From Rubrivivax gelatinosus IL144 (GTDB taxonomy: Bacteria; Pseudomonadota; Gammaproteobacteria; Burkholderiales; Burkholderiaceae_C), in contig NC_017075.1 of the NCBI RefSeq assembly GCF_000284255.1, positions 2,542,001 to 2,606,000 of the forward strand: a stretch of DNA of 64,000 nucleotides. Direction: 5' to 3'. Positions 21,229-31,679 of this stretch are shown piece by piece (positions within the stretch are counted from its first letter, which is position 1; each line of letters starts with the position of its first letter). Under the pieces are notes generated by a model that saw only the letters and a list, made by a program, of their open reading frames with translations, was not told the origin of the DNA and did not search any database. Made by a program: the position numbers and the translations under genes.

Positions 21229-21675
21229 TTACGCGGATTCGGGCTTGAAGTCGATGGCCGCCGAGTTGATGCAGTAGCGCTGGCCGGTCGGCGCCGGGCC
21301 GTCCTCGAAGACGTGGCCCAGGTGGGTGCCGCAGCGGCGGCAGCGCACCTCGACACGCACCATGCCGTGGCTGGTGTCGCGCACCTCCTCGATGACGTCG
21401 GCCTCCAGCGGCTGCCAGTAGCTCGGCCAGCCGCAGCCGGCGTCGAACTTGGTCTCGCTGGAGAACAGCGGCGCGCCGCAGCCGACGCAGTCGTAGCGGC
21501 CGCGGCCGGTGTGGTCCCAGTACTTGCCGGTGAAGGGGCGCTCGGTGGCGGCGTGGCGCGCGACCTGGTACTGCATCGGGTCCAGCTGGGCGCGCCATTC
21601 GGCGTCGCTCTTGCGGACCTCGTAGCGCGGGTCGTCGTGCGGGTGGGCGGCAGGTTTCTTGTCGAACAGGCTCAT
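21229..21675 (-). CDS. msrB: Peptide-methionine (R)-S-oxide reductase MsrB
   Basis: A 148-aa enzyme that reduces the R epimer of methionine sulfoxide in proteins, with thioredoxin as reductant. Zinc ligands are C63, C66, C112 and C115 (CVGC, CRRC), the core is GCGWPSYW, and the catalytic Cys is C135 in RYCINS. No signal peptide, so cytoplasmic. Its start overlaps the selO stop by four bases, so both are made from one message. Confidence 0.95.
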   Translation of the reverse strand: MSLFDKKPAAHPHDDPRYEVRKSDAEWRAQLDPMQYQVARHAATERPFTGKYWDHTGRGRYDCVGCGAPLFSSETKFDAGCGWPSYWQPLEADVIEEVRDTSHGMVRVEVRCRRCGTHLGHVFEDGPAPTGQRYCINSAAIDFKPESA

Positions 21676-23156
21676 GACGAACAGGAGATCTCGAGCTGGC
21701 GCGCCCAGTCGGGCGGGAAACCGGCGAGCGCCTCGTGCTCGGGCTGCTCGTCGAACGGATGCTGCAGCACGGCCAGCAGCCGCGAGACCTCGCCGAAGTC
21801 GCCGGTTTCGGCTTGGCGGATCGCGGTTTCGGCGAGGTGGTTGCGCAGCACGTACTTGGGGTTGCTGCGCTCCATCCGCAAGCGGCGCTCGGCGTCGAGG
21901 CTGGATTCGGCACGCAGGCGCTCGGCGTAACGCAGCGCCCAGGCGTCGAAGGCCTCGCGGTCGAGGAACATGTCGCGCAGGGCATCGTTGCGCGCCCCGG
22001 GCGTGCTGTCGAAACGCGCCAGGCGGCGGAAGCTGATCGTGTAGTCGGCACCGTCGGCGGCCATGCGGCGCAGCAGGTCGTCGACCAGCGTGCCGTCTTC
22101 GGGGCGTTCGTCGCGCAGGCCGAGCTTGGCGCGCATCGCCGTCTGCAGCGCGGCCAGGAACTCGGTCTTGTAGGGCTCCAGTGCGGCGACGGCGGCGTCG
22201 CTGTCGACTATCAGCGGCAGCAGCGCCTGGGCCAGCGCGTGCAGGTTCCAGAACGCGACGTTGGGCTGGCGCGCGTAGGCGTAGCGGCCCTGGTGGTCAG
22301 AGTGGTTGCAGACGTGGCCGGGGTCGAAGGCATCGAGGAAACCGAAAGGCCCGTAGTCGATCGTCAGGCCGAGCAGCGACATGTTGTCGGTGTTCATCAC
22401 GCCGTGGCAGAAGCCGACCGCCTGCCACTGCGCCACCAGACGCGCGGTGCGCCGCGCCACCTCCTCGAGCAGCGCGGCGTAGCGGTTGGCGGCCTCGGCC
22501 TGCGCCGGGAAATAGCGTTCGATCGTGTCGTCGGCCAGGCGGCGCAGCGCCGCTTCGTCGGCCGCGGTGTGGGCGAAGTGCTCGAAGTGGCCGAAACGCA
22601 GGAAGCTGGGCGCGACGCGGGTGACGACCGCGGCGGTCTCGACGCGCTCGCGGCGCACCGGCAGCGGCGAGCCGACCAGCGCCAGCGCGCGCGTCGTCGG
22701 AATGCCTAGCGCGTGCATCGCCTCGGAGCCCAGGTACTCGCGGATCGACGAGCGCAGCACGGCGCGGCCGTCGCCCATGCGCGAGTAGGGCGTCAGCCCG
22801 CTGCCCTTCAACTGCAGCTCCAGCGGCCCGAGCGGCGTGTCGGCCTCGCCGAGCAGCAGCGCACGGCCGTCGCCCAGCTGCCCGGCCCAGACGCCGAACT
22901 GGTGGCCCGAGTAGACCGTGGCCAGCGTGCCGCCGGCCGGCTGGGCGTTGCCGGCCAGCAGCGCCAGAGCTTCGTCGCGCTGCAGCCAGTCCCACCAGCC
23001 GAGTTCGCGTGCGTAGGCCTCGTTGCGCGCCACCCAGTGCGCCTCGGGCACCGGCTGCGGCGGCTGGACGACGGCCAGCGGAGCGCCGGCGCGGCGCACG
23101 AAGCCGTCGTCGCGCCAGCGCGGGCCGTCGGGGAAGATCCGGTCGGGGGCGTTCAT
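21672..23156 (-). CDS. selO: Protein adenylyltransferase SelO
   Basis: A 494-aa pseudokinase-fold enzyme that AMPylates Ser/Thr/Tyr of proteins in redox homeostasis. Family motifs are present: [33 protein letters not shown] and [10 protein letters not shown] (metal-binding Asn and Asp). The C-terminus is CSS, where eukaryotic SELENOO has Sec-Ser-Ser, so the redox residue is kept as Cys. ATG 23156 is chosen over ATG 23165 and 23207. Coupling to msrB supports a role in oxidative stress. Confidence 0.93.
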   Translation of the reverse strand: MNAPDRIFPDGPRWRDDGFVRRAGAPLAVVQPPQPVPEAHWVARNEAYARELGWWDWLQRDEALALLAGNAQPAGGTLATVYSGHQFGVWAGQLGDGRALLLGEADTPLGPLELQLKGSGLTPYSRMGDGRAVLRSSIREYLGSEAMHALGIPTTRALALVGSPLPVRRERVETAAVVTRVAPSFLRFGHFEHFAHTAADEAALRRLADDTIERYFPAQAEAANRYAALLEEVARRTARLVAQWQAVGFCHGVMNTDNMSLLGLTIDYGPFGFLDAFDPGHVCNHSDHQGRYAYARQPNVAFWNLHALAQALLPLIVDSDAAVAALEPYKTEFLAALQTAMRAKLGLRDERPEDGTLVDDLLRRMAADGADYTISFRRLARFDSTPGARNDALRDMFLDREAFDAWALRYAERLRAESSLDAERRLRMERSNPKYVLRNHLAETAIRQAETGDFGEVSRLLAVLQHPFDEQPEHEALAGFPPDWARQLEISCSS

Positions 23157-23238
23157 CGCGACCATTGTCGGAAGCGGGCGCGCGCCACGCCGGCGCAGGG
23201 GCTTCATCGCCGCGGGCCGTTATCGTCACGGCTTCGTG

Positions 23239-24264
23239 ATGGACGCCTCGCACTTCCTCGTTTCGCTGCTCAACGGGCTGTCCGTGGGGCTGCTGCTGTT
23301 CCTGCTGGCCTCGGGGCTGACGCTGATCTTCAGCCTGATGGGCGTGCTGAACTTCGCCCACGCCAGCTTCTACATGCTGGGCGCCTACGTCGGCGCCACC
23401 GTCGCGGCCGGCGCCGGGTTCTGGGTCGCGCTGGTGGTGGCGCCGCTGGTCGTCGGGCTGGCCGGCGCGGCCTTCGAGCGCTGGGTGCTGCGGCGCGTGC
23501 ACGCGCAAGGCCACGTCGCCGAACTGCTGGTCACCTTCGGCCTGGCCTACGTCGTCGTCGAGGCGGTGCAGCTCGTCTGGGGCCGCCAGCCGCTGGCCTT
23601 CGAGCCGCCGCCGGCAGTTGCCGGGCCGCTTTTCACGCTGGTCCAGGCGCCGGCCGGGCTGACGCTGGCCTGGGGCGCGGCGCCCGAGGCCTGCCGTGGC
23701 GAGGCGGCGCTGGTCTGCACCCAGTTCCCGGCACTGCGCGCCTTCGCGATGGTGCTGGCGCTGGTGCTGCTGGCCGTGCTGGCGCTGGCACTGAGGGCGA
23801 CGCGGCTGGGCCTGGTGATCCGCGCCGCGCTGACGCACCCGCAGATGGCGCAGGCGCTGGGCCACGACGTGCCGCGGGTGTTCATGCTGGTCTTCGGTGC
23901 CGGCACCGCGCTGGCGGCGCTGGCCGGCGTCGTCGGCGGCGCGATGCGGGTCACGGAGCCCTCGATGGCGCAGGCCGTCGGGCCGGTCGTCTTCGCGCTG
24001 ATCGTCATCGGCGGGCTGGGCTCGCTGGCCGGGGCTTTCGTCGCCTCGCTGCTGCTGGGCGTGCTGGACTCGTTCGCGGTGGCCAGCGACCGTTCGCTCG
24101 CCGACCTAGCTGCCGCGCTGCACTGGACGCCGGCGCCCGAGACCGCGGCGCTGGCGCTGTGGAGCGTGAAGCTGTCGCAGGTGGCGGCGATCCTGCCGTA
24201 CCTGCTGCTCGTGCTGGTGCTGGTGCTGCGCCCGCGCGGGCTGTTCGGCACGCGCGAAGGATGA
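23239..24264 (+). CDS. LivH-type ABC importer permease
   Basis: A 341-aa polytopic inner-membrane protein of the branched-chain amino acid (HAAT) permease family. It opens with FLVSLLNGLSVGLLLFLLASGLTLIFSLMGVLNFAHASFYMLGAY, the LivH/UrtB-like signature region, and contains the EAA-like loop GLVIRAALTHPQMAQALG. ATG 23239 is preferred; the longer frame to 23023 lies inside selO. It is first in a four-gene unit. No substrate-binding protein is encoded beside it. Confidence 0.93.
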   Translation: MDASHFLVSLLNGLSVGLLLFLLASGLTLIFSLMGVLNFAHASFYMLGAYVGATVAAGAGFWVALVVAPLVVGLAGAAFERWVLRRVHAQGHVAELLVTFGLAYVVVEAVQLVWGRQPLAFEPPPAVAGPLFTLVQAPAGLTLAWGAAPEACRGEAALVCTQFPALRAFAMVLALVLLAVLALALRATRLGLVIRAALTHPQMAQALGHDVPRVFMLVFGAGTALAALAGVVGGAMRVTEPSMAQAVGPVVFALIVIGGLGSLAGAFVASLLLGVLDSFAVASDRSLADLAAALHWTPAPETAALALWSVKLSQVAAILPYLLLVLVLVLRPRGLFGTREG

Positions 24265-25499
24265 CGGGGCACCGGATCCGGGCCGCGCTCGTCTGGGGCG
24301 CCTACGCGCTGGCGCTGGCCGGCGCGCCCTGGCTGTTCGACAGCAGCCTGGCGCTGACGCTGCTGTCGCAGATCGGCATCGCCATCGTCGCCTGCCTGGC
24401 TTTCAACCTGCTGCTGGGGCAGGGCGGCATGCTGAGCTTCGGCCACGCGGTCTATTCGGGCCTCGGCGCCTACGCGGCGATCCACACGCTGCGCTGGATG
24501 GCGGCCGGCACGCTGGCCCTGCCGGTCAGCCTGGTGCCGCTGGTCGGCGGCCTCGGCGGGCTGGCCGGCGCGGCGACGCTGGGCTGGCTGACGACGCGCA
24601 CGGCCGGAACGCCATTCGCGATGATCACGCTGGGCCTGGGCGAACTGGTCGCCGCGCTGGCGCTGATGTTCCCGACGGTCTTCGGCGGCGAAGGCGGCCT
24701 GAGCGCCGACCGCGTGATCGGCGAGCCCGTCTGGGGCATCAGCTTCGGTCCGGCCTGGCAGGTCTACGCGCTGATCGCCGTCTACTGCTTCGTCTGCACC
24801 GCGGCGATGTACGGCTTCACGCGCACCCCGCTGGGCCGCATGCTGAACGCCGTGCGCGACAACCCGCTGCGTGCCGAGTTCGTTGGCTACAGCGCACGCC
24901 GCGTGCGCTATCGCGCCTTCCTGGTCTCGGGTTTTTTCATGGGCGTGGCCGGCGGGCTGGCGGCACTGCATTTCGAGATCGTCAGCGCCGAGGTGCTGGG
25001 CTCGCTCAGGTCCGGCGCCTACCTGCTGTTCACGGTGCTGGGCGGCAGCGGCTATTTCGCCGGGCCGATGATCGGCGCGGTGCTGATGGTGCTGTCCGGC
25101 GTGCTGCTGTCGGCGCTGACGCGCGCCTGGCTGCTGTACCTGGGCCTGGCCTTCATCGCCGTCGTGATGATCGCACCCGGCGGCCTGGCCGGCGCGCTGG
25201 CGGGTTTGATGCGCGCCGCGGCCGCGGGGGGCCTGCGCCGGCTGTGGGCCGGGCTGGCGACGCTGGTCCTGCTCGCCGTCGCGGCGCTGGCCGGCCTCGC
25301 GGCGATGGTCGAGATGCTGTACCAGCGCCAGCTCGACGCGGCCTCGGGCCCGGCGCTGAACTTCGCCGGCCTGTCGCTGAACGCCGAATCGGCCGACGCC
25401 TGGGTCGGCGCGGCGCTGCTGCTGGCCACCGCGGCGGCGCTGTTCGCTCTCGCGCGGCGGCGGTTCGCGCCGCAATGGGCACAGGAGCTGGCGCGATGA
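24261..25499 (+). CDS. LivM-type ABC importer permease
   Basis: A 412-aa second permease. The core matches LivM (NLLLGQGGMLSFGHAVYSGLGAYAAI and the loop LNAVRDNPLRAEFVGYSARRVRY). A C-terminal extension after about residue 320 adds two more hydrophobic segments and is longer than in E. coli LivM. The start overlaps the upstream stop by four bases (ATGA). Confidence 0.92.
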   Translation: MTGHRIRAALVWGAYALALAGAPWLFDSSLALTLLSQIGIAIVACLAFNLLLGQGGMLSFGHAVYSGLGAYAAIHTLRWMAAGTLALPVSLVPLVGGLGGLAGAATLGWLTTRTAGTPFAMITLGLGELVAALALMFPTVFGGEGGLSADRVIGEPVWGISFGPAWQVYALIAVYCFVCTAAMYGFTRTPLGRMLNAVRDNPLRAEFVGYSARRVRYRAFLVSGFFMGVAGGLAALHFEIVSAEVLGSLRSGAYLLFTVLGGSGYFAGPMIGAVLMVLSGVLLSALTRAWLLYLGLAFIAVVMIAPGGLAGALAGLMRAAAAGGLRRLWAGLATLVLLAVAALAGLAAMVEMLYQRQLDAASGPALNFAGLSLNAESADAWVGAALLLATAAALFALARRRFAPQWAQELAR

Positions 25500-26260
25500 G
25501 CGCGGCCTTGGAACTGCGCGCCGTGCACCGGCGCTTCGGCCGCACGGAGGTCGTGCGCGGCGCCAGCCTGGCGGTGCGCCAGGGCGAACGTGTCGCGCTG
25601 ATCGGCCCCAACGGCGCCGGCAAGAGCACGCTGTTCAACCTGATCAGCGGCCAGCTCGCGCCCGACGCTGGCGAGATCCTGCTGAACGGCCAGGCGATCC
25701 AGGGCCTGCCGCCTTACGAGATCGTGCGCCGTGGGCTGGCGCGCAGCTTCCAGACCAGCCAGCTGTTCGCGCGCCTGTCGACGGCAGAGAACCTGCGCTG
25801 CGCGCTGCTGCACAGCGAGGGCGCCGGCTACGCCTTCTGGCGCCCGGCGCGTCGCCGCGGCCTCGACGAACGCGCCGACGCGCTGCTGGCGATGCTGCGC
25901 CTGGAGCACCGGCGCGACGTGCCGGCGGCCCAGCTCGCCTACGCCGAGCAGAGAGCGCTGGAGATCGGCCTGACGATCGCCGGCGGCGCGAACGTCGTGC
26001 TGCTGGACGAGCCGACCGCCGGCATGAGCCGTGAGGAGACGGCCAGGTTCGTCGCGCTGATCCGCCGCGCGACCGAAGGCCGCACGCTGCTCGTCGTCGA
26101 GCACGACATGGGCGTGGTCTTCGAGCTCGCCGACCGCATCGCGGTGCTGGTCGACGGCGAGGTCGTCGCTTTCGACACGCCCGCGGCGGTGCGCGCCGAT
26201 CCGCGCGTGCAGCAGGCCTACCTCGGCGCGCTGCCGCCGGCCGGGGAGGGCGCATGCTGA
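25496..26260 (+). CDS. LivG-type ABC importer ATPase with altered signature
   Basis: A 254-aa ATPase. Walker A GPNGAGKST (37-45), Walker B VVLLDEPTAG and the H-loop VVEHD are intact. The signature motif, normally L(A/S)YG(E/Q)QR in LivG proteins, reads LAYAEQR (about 148): the conserved Gly is Ala. It overlaps livM by four bases. Confidence 0.92.
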   Translation: MSAALELRAVHRRFGRTEVVRGASLAVRQGERVALIGPNGAGKSTLFNLISGQLAPDAGEILLNGQAIQGLPPYEIVRRGLARSFQTSQLFARLSTAENLRCALLHSEGAGYAFWRPARRRGLDERADALLAMLRLEHRRDVPAAQLAYAEQRALEIGLTIAGGANVVLLDEPTAGMSREETARFVALIRRATEGRTLLVVEHDMGVVFELADRIAVLVDGEVVAFDTPAAVRADPRVQQAYLGALPPAGEGAC

Positions 26261-26949
26261 CGGTGCGCGGCCTCGAAGCCGGTTACGGCGTGCGCCCGGT
26301 GCTGCACGGCGTCGATCTGGACGTCGCGCCCGGCGAGATCGTCGCGCTGCTGGGCCGCAACGGCTCGGGCCGTTCGACGACGGCCAAGGCGCTGATGGGC
26401 CTGCTGCCGGCGCGCGGCTCGGTGCGCTGGCAAGGCGCCGAGCTGCTGGGACAGCCGGCGCACGAGATCGCGCGCGCCGGCCTGGGCTACGTGCCCGAGA
26501 GCCGCGACGTCTTCCCGACGCTCAGCGTCGCCGAGAACCTGCGCCTGGGCGAACGCCCACGCGCCGGGCCGGGCCGCTGGACGACGGCCGAACTGCTCGC
26601 CCGCTTCCCGCGACTGGCCGAGCGCGCGCAGGCGCCGGCCGGCGTGCTGTCCGGCGGCGAGCAGCAGATGCTGACGCTGGCGCGCACGCTGGTCGGCGAC
26701 CCTGGGTTGCTGATCGTCGACGAGCCCACCGAAGGCCTGGCGCCGCAGGTCGTCGCCCAGGTGGCCGAGCTGCTGGCCGAAGCCCGCCGGCGCGGTGTCG
26801 GCGTGCTGTTGGTCGAGCAGAAACTGGCGATCGCGCTGCAGCTCGCCGACCGCTGCCTGGTGATGGGCCACGGCCGCATCGTCTTCGCCGGCACGCCGGC
26901 GGCGCTGGCGGCCGACGCCGGCGTGCGGCGGGAGTGGCTGGAGGTCTGA
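26254..26949 (+). CDS. LivF-type ABC importer ATPase with Walker A Lys-to-Arg
   Basis: A 231-aa ATPase. Walker A reads GRNGSGRST (34-42): the invariant Lys is Arg40 (codon CGT). The signature LSGGEQQ (about 132) and Walker B LLIVDEPTEG are normal. The switch residue is Gln (VEQK), as in LivF proteins generally. Because each ATP site joins Walker A of one subunit to the signature of the other, this subunit contributes to one canonical and one degenerate site. It overlaps livG by seven bases and ends the operon. Confidence 0.92.
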   Translation: MLTVRGLEAGYGVRPVLHGVDLDVAPGEIVALLGRNGSGRSTTAKALMGLLPARGSVRWQGAELLGQPAHEIARAGLGYVPESRDVFPTLSVAENLRLGERPRAGPGRWTTAELLARFPRLAERAQAPAGVLSGGEQQMLTLARTLVGDPGLLIVDEPTEGLAPQVVAQVAELLAEARRRGVGVLLVEQKLAIALQLADRCLVMGHGRIVFAGTPAALAADAGVRREWLEV

Positions 26950-26950
26950 C

Positions 26951-28153
26951 TCAGGCCGGCGCCGAGCGCCGCACGCCCCCGGTCAGCTGGCGCGCGATCA
27001 GCGTGCGCAGCGGCGCCGCGACGCTGGCCGCCTTCAGCACCGCACCACGCACCAGCTTGGCCGGCGGCGTGTCGTCGGTGAACAGGCGCACGATGGCGTT
27101 GGTGCCGAGGTAGATCGGCAGCGTGCGCATCCGGTGCTCGCGTTCGTAGCCGGCCAGCACCGCGGCGTCGCCGAGGTCGCGGCGGTCCCGCGCGGCGCGC
27201 GCCAGTTCACGAGCCAGCACCTCGACGCCGTAGAGGCCGAAGTTGTAGCCGTGCGCGGTGACCGGGTGCATGCCGACCGCGGCGTCGCCGACGAGCGCGA
27301 AACGCGGGCCGACGAAACGTGTCGCATAGGCCGCGACCAGCGGGTAGGCGTGACGCGGCGCGGCCACGTCCATGCGGCCCAGGCGGCGGTCGAAATGCTC
27401 CTCGACACGCAGCGCGAAGGCTTCGTCCGACAGCGCCATCCACTCCGGCGCCTGGTCGCTCTTCAGCGTCACGACGGCCGAACTCTGGCGCCCGGCCATC
27501 GGCAGGATGGCCAGCGTGTTGCCGTAGCGGAAGCACTCGTGCGCGGTGTTCTCGTGGTCTTCCTCGTGGCGCATGCGCACGACGATGCAGGTGCGGCCGA
27601 AGTCCAGCATGTGCGCGCCGATGCCGCCCAGGCGCCGCGTCGTCGAGAAGCGGCTGTCGGCGGCGACGACCAGCGGCGCACGCCAGGCGCGGCCGTCGGC
27701 CAGGCGTACGGTCGCGGCCTGTTCGTCGCGCTGCAGCGCGGTGACCCGCGCGTCGCCGACGATCTCGACGCCCGGCGTGGCGGCGGCCGCGGCGTAGGCG
27801 GCTTCGCGCAGGCGGTGGTTGGGCACCAGGAAACCCAACGCCTCGTGGCCGTCGGCCTGGCCATCGAAAGGCAGCACCAGCGGCGAGGCGCCGTTGCGCA
27901 CCAGCGCACGCTTGAGCGGCGCGATCTCGTCGGCCGGCAGCCGGTCCCAGTGGCCCAGGCGCTCGAGGATGGCGCGCGCACGGTGCGTCAGCGCGATGTC
28001 GCGGCCGTCTTCCGGCGGCGCGACCAGCGACTCGGCGCTGTTCTGTTCGAGCACGGTGCAACGCAGGCCGGCCTGCGCGAGCGCCGCCGCCAGCGCCAGG
28101 CCCGCGGGGCCGGCGCCGACGATGGCGACGTCGGTGGTGTGGAGGTCGTTCAC
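26951..28153 (-). CDS. FAD-dependent ubiquinone hydroxylase, UbiM-like
   Basis: About 400 aa from GTG 28153. The Rossmann FAD motif VAIVGAGPAGLALA is at the N-terminus, the DG motif is near the middle (DGRAWRAPLVVAADSRFS), and the third FAD motif is GDAAVGMHPVTAHGYNFGL. This is the UbiH/UbiF/Coq6 group. The segment EDGRDIALTHRARAILERLGHWDRLPADEIAPL looks most like UbiM, a flavin hydroxylase with broad position specificity. Two upstream ATGs (28216 and 28234) are in frame, but the 27 codons between use rare, low-GC3 codons unlike the gene body, so I prefer GTG. Confidence 0.75.
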   Translation of the reverse strand: MNDLHTTDVAIVGAGPAGLALAAALAQAGLRCTVLEQNSAESLVAPPEDGRDIALTHRARAILERLGHWDRLPADEIAPLKRALVRNGASPLVLPFDGQADGHEALGFLVPNHRLREAAYAAAAATPGVEIVGDARVTALQRDEQAATVRLADGRAWRAPLVVAADSRFSTTRRLGGIGAHMLDFGRTCIVVRMRHEEDHENTAHECFRYGNTLAILPMAGRQSSAVVTLKSDQAPEWMALSDEAFALRVEEHFDRRLGRMDVAAPRHAYPLVAAYATRFVGPRFALVGDAAVGMHPVTAHGYNFGLYGVEVLARELARAARDRRDLGDAAVLAGYEREHRMRTLPIYLGTNAIVRLFTDDTPPAKLVRGAVLKAASVAAPLRTLIARQLTGGVRRSAPA

Positions 28154-28293
28154 GGTCGTTTGAGGGGCATCAAGGCCCCGAGTGGCCGGCGCACGATATC
28201 GGCGCGTCGACGTCATGGGCTTGACTGAAGTCATGCACGAGGTGGCGCCGGCCTTTGTCGCCGCAGGGACAGCGCGCCCCGAAACCCGACTCC

Positions 28294-28317
28294 TAGAATG
28301 AAACGACCGTTCGAAAC
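28294..28317 (+). promoter_or_regulatory. Candidate promoter and PsrA/FadR-like site before the acyl-CoA operon
   Basis: TAGAAT (28294-28299) is a good -10 but lacks a good -35. GAAACGACCGTTC (28300-28312) follows at once, resembling the GAAAC-N4-GTTTC class of sites used by TetR-type fatty-acid regulators, with a second GAAAC at 28313. Location over the likely start site would suit repression. No cognate regulator gene is nearby. Confidence 0.35.
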
Positions 28318-28371
28318 CGAGCCGAACCGAGGCCTTCCCGCCTCGGAAAACGGCCCCCAGAAGGAGACATC

Positions 28372-30480
28372 ATGGCCGTCCGTTACGACCTCCACGGCGA
28401 GGTCGCCGTGCTCACGCTGGACAACCCGCCGGTCAACGGCCTGGGGCTGGCGACGCGGCGCGAACTGAGCGCCGGCCTGGAACGCGCGCTGGCCCACCCC
28501 GCCGTCGTCGCGATCGTCGTCACCGGCGCCGGCAAGGTGTTCTCGGGCGGCGCCGACATCAAGGAGTTCGGCACCGACCGGGCGATCGCCGAGCCCAACC
28601 TGCATTCGCTGATCCGCCAGGTGGAGCTGGCGGGCAAGCCGGTGGTCGCCGCGATGCACGGCACCTGCATGGGCGGCGGGCTGGAGCTGTCGCTGGCCTG
28701 CCATTACCGTGTCGCCGCGCCGGCCACCAAGGTCGCGCTGCCCGAGGTCAAGCTGGGCCTGCTGCCCGGCGCCGGCGGCACGCAGCGCCTGCCGCGTGTG
28801 CTCGACGTCGAGACCGCGCTGAACATGATCGTTTCCGGCGAACCGGTGGCCAGCGAGCTGCTGGCTTCGGTGCCGGGGCAGAAGCTGTTCGACCAGATCG
28901 TCGAAGGCGAGCTGCTGGCCGGCGCCGTGGCCTTCGCTGCCGCCAAGGGCCACGAACACGCCGGCGGCGCGCCGCTGCCACGCGTGCGCGACCTGAAGGC
29001 TCGCCACGCCAACCCCGACGCCTTCTTCCAGTTCGCGCGCAACACGGTGAAGGCGATGGCCAGGCACTTCCCGGCGCCGGCCAAGTGTGTCGACGCCGTC
29101 GAAGCCGCGGTCAAACGCGACATCGACGCCGGCCTGGCCTACGAGCGCGAACTGTTCATGGCGCTGATGTTCACGCCCGAGAGCCAGGCGCTGCGCCACG
29201 CCTTCTTCGCCGAACGCGCCGCCAGCAAGATCCCAGACGTCCCGGAGGACACGCAGCTGCGCCGCATCGCCAAGGTCGGCGTCGTCGGCGCCGGCACGAT
29301 GGGCGGCGGCATCAGCATGAACTTCCTCAACGCCGGCCTGCCGGTGACGATCCTGGAGACGACGGCCGAGGCGCTGGAGCGTGGTGTCGCGACGATCCGC
29401 CGCAACTACGAAGCCCAGGTCAGGAAGGGCAAGCTGAAGGAGGACAAGTACCAGCAGCGGATGGCGCTGCTGACGACGACGCTGTCCTACGCCGACCTCG
29501 CCGACTGCGACCTCGTCATCGAGGCCGTCTACGAGGATCTGGGCGTCAAGCAGCAGGTCTTCGGCGCCTTGGACGAGGTCGTCAAGCCGGGCGCCATCCT
29601 CGCCAGCAACACCTCGACGCTGGACCTGAACCGCATCGCCGGCTTCACCAAGCGCCCGGCCGACGTGGTGGGAATGCACTTCTTCAGCCCGGCCAACGTG
29701 ATGAAGCTGCTGGAGGTGGTGCGCGGCGAGAAGACGGCCAAGGACGTGCTGGCCACCGTGATGCAGCTCGCCAAGACGATCCGCAAGACGGCGGTGGTCT
29801 CGGGCGTCTGCGACGGCTTCATCGGCAACCGCATGATCGAGCAGTACAGCCGCCAGGCCGGTTTCCTGCTGGAAGAGGGCTGCACGCCGCAGCAGGTGGA
29901 CAAGGCCGTCGAGGCCTTCGGCTTCGCGATGGGCCCGTTCCGCATGGGCGACCTGGCCGGCAACGACATCGGCTGGGCGATCCGCAAGCGCCGCTACGTC
30001 GAGCAGCCGCAGATGCGCTACAGCCAGACCGCCGACCTGCTCTGCGAGATGGGCCGCTACGGCCAGAAGACCGGCGCCGGCTGGTACGACTACGCGCCCG
30101 GCAAACGCGACGCGATCCCGTCGCCGGTGGTCGAGGAGATGGTCGCCCAGCACCGCGCCGGGCTCGGCATCACGGCGCGCACGATCTCCGACGACGAGAT
30201 CGTGCACCGCCTGGTCTACGCGCTGGTCAACGAAGGCGCCAAGATCCTCGAGGACGGCATCGCCAGCAAGGCCAGCGACATCGACATGGTCTACCTCACC
30301 GGCTACGGCTTCCCGCTGTGGCGCGGCGGGCCGATGTGTTACGCCGACAGCCAGGGCCTCTTCAACGTCGTGCAGACGATGAAGGCCTTCGCGCGCAACC
30401 CGCTGGACGACGCCGGGTTCTGGGAGCCCGCGCCGCTGCTCGAGCGCCTGGCCGCCGAAGGCCGCCGCTTCACCGCCTGA
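28372..30480 (+). CDS. Bifunctional enoyl-CoA hydratase / 3-hydroxyacyl-CoA dehydrogenase
   Basis: A 702-aa FadJ/FadB-type multienzyme of beta-oxidation. The N-terminal crotonase domain (1-190) has the oxyanion segments GGADIKEF and [20 protein letters not shown]. The NAD-binding domain begins at [14 protein letters not shown] (about 304), then the C-terminal 3HCDH domain with [12 protein letters not shown] strong AAGGAG (28361-28366) precedes ATG 28372. It is first in an operon with a thiolase and an acyl-CoA dehydrogenase. Confidence 0.94.
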   Translation: MAVRYDLHGEVAVLTLDNPPVNGLGLATRRELSAGLERALAHPAVVAIVVTGAGKVFSGGADIKEFGTDRAIAEPNLHSLIRQVELAGKPVVAAMHGTCMGGGLELSLACHYRVAAPATKVALPEVKLGLLPGAGGTQRLPRVLDVETALNMIVSGEPVASELLASVPGQKLFDQIVEGELLAGAVAFAAAKGHEHAGGAPLPRVRDLKARHANPDAFFQFARNTVKAMARHFPAPAKCVDAVEAAVKRDIDAGLAYERELFMALMFTPESQALRHAFFAERAASKIPDVPEDTQLRRIAKVGVVGAGTMGGGISMNFLNAGLPVTILETTAEALERGVATIRRNYEAQVRKGKLKEDKYQQRMALLTTTLSYADLADCDLVIEAVYEDLGVKQQVFGALDEVVKPGAILASNTSTLDLNRIAGFTKRPADVVGMHFFSPANVMKLLEVVRGEKTAKDVLATVMQLAKTIRKTAVVSGVCDGFIGNRMIEQYSRQAGFLLEEGCTPQQVDKAVEAFGFAMGPFRMGDLAGNDIGWAIRKRRYVEQPQMRYSQTADLLCEMGRYGQKTGAGWYDYAPGKRDAIPSPVVEEMVAQHRAGLGITARTISDDEIVHRLVYALVNEGAKILEDGIASKASDIDMVYLTGYGFPLWRGGPMCYADSQGLFNVVQTMKAFARNPLDDAGFWEPAPLLERLAAEGRRFTA

Positions 30481-30503
30481 AGCCCCGAACCCGAGGACCG
30501 ACC

Positions 30504-31675
<1,172 letters not shown>

Positions 31676-31679
<4 letters not shown>

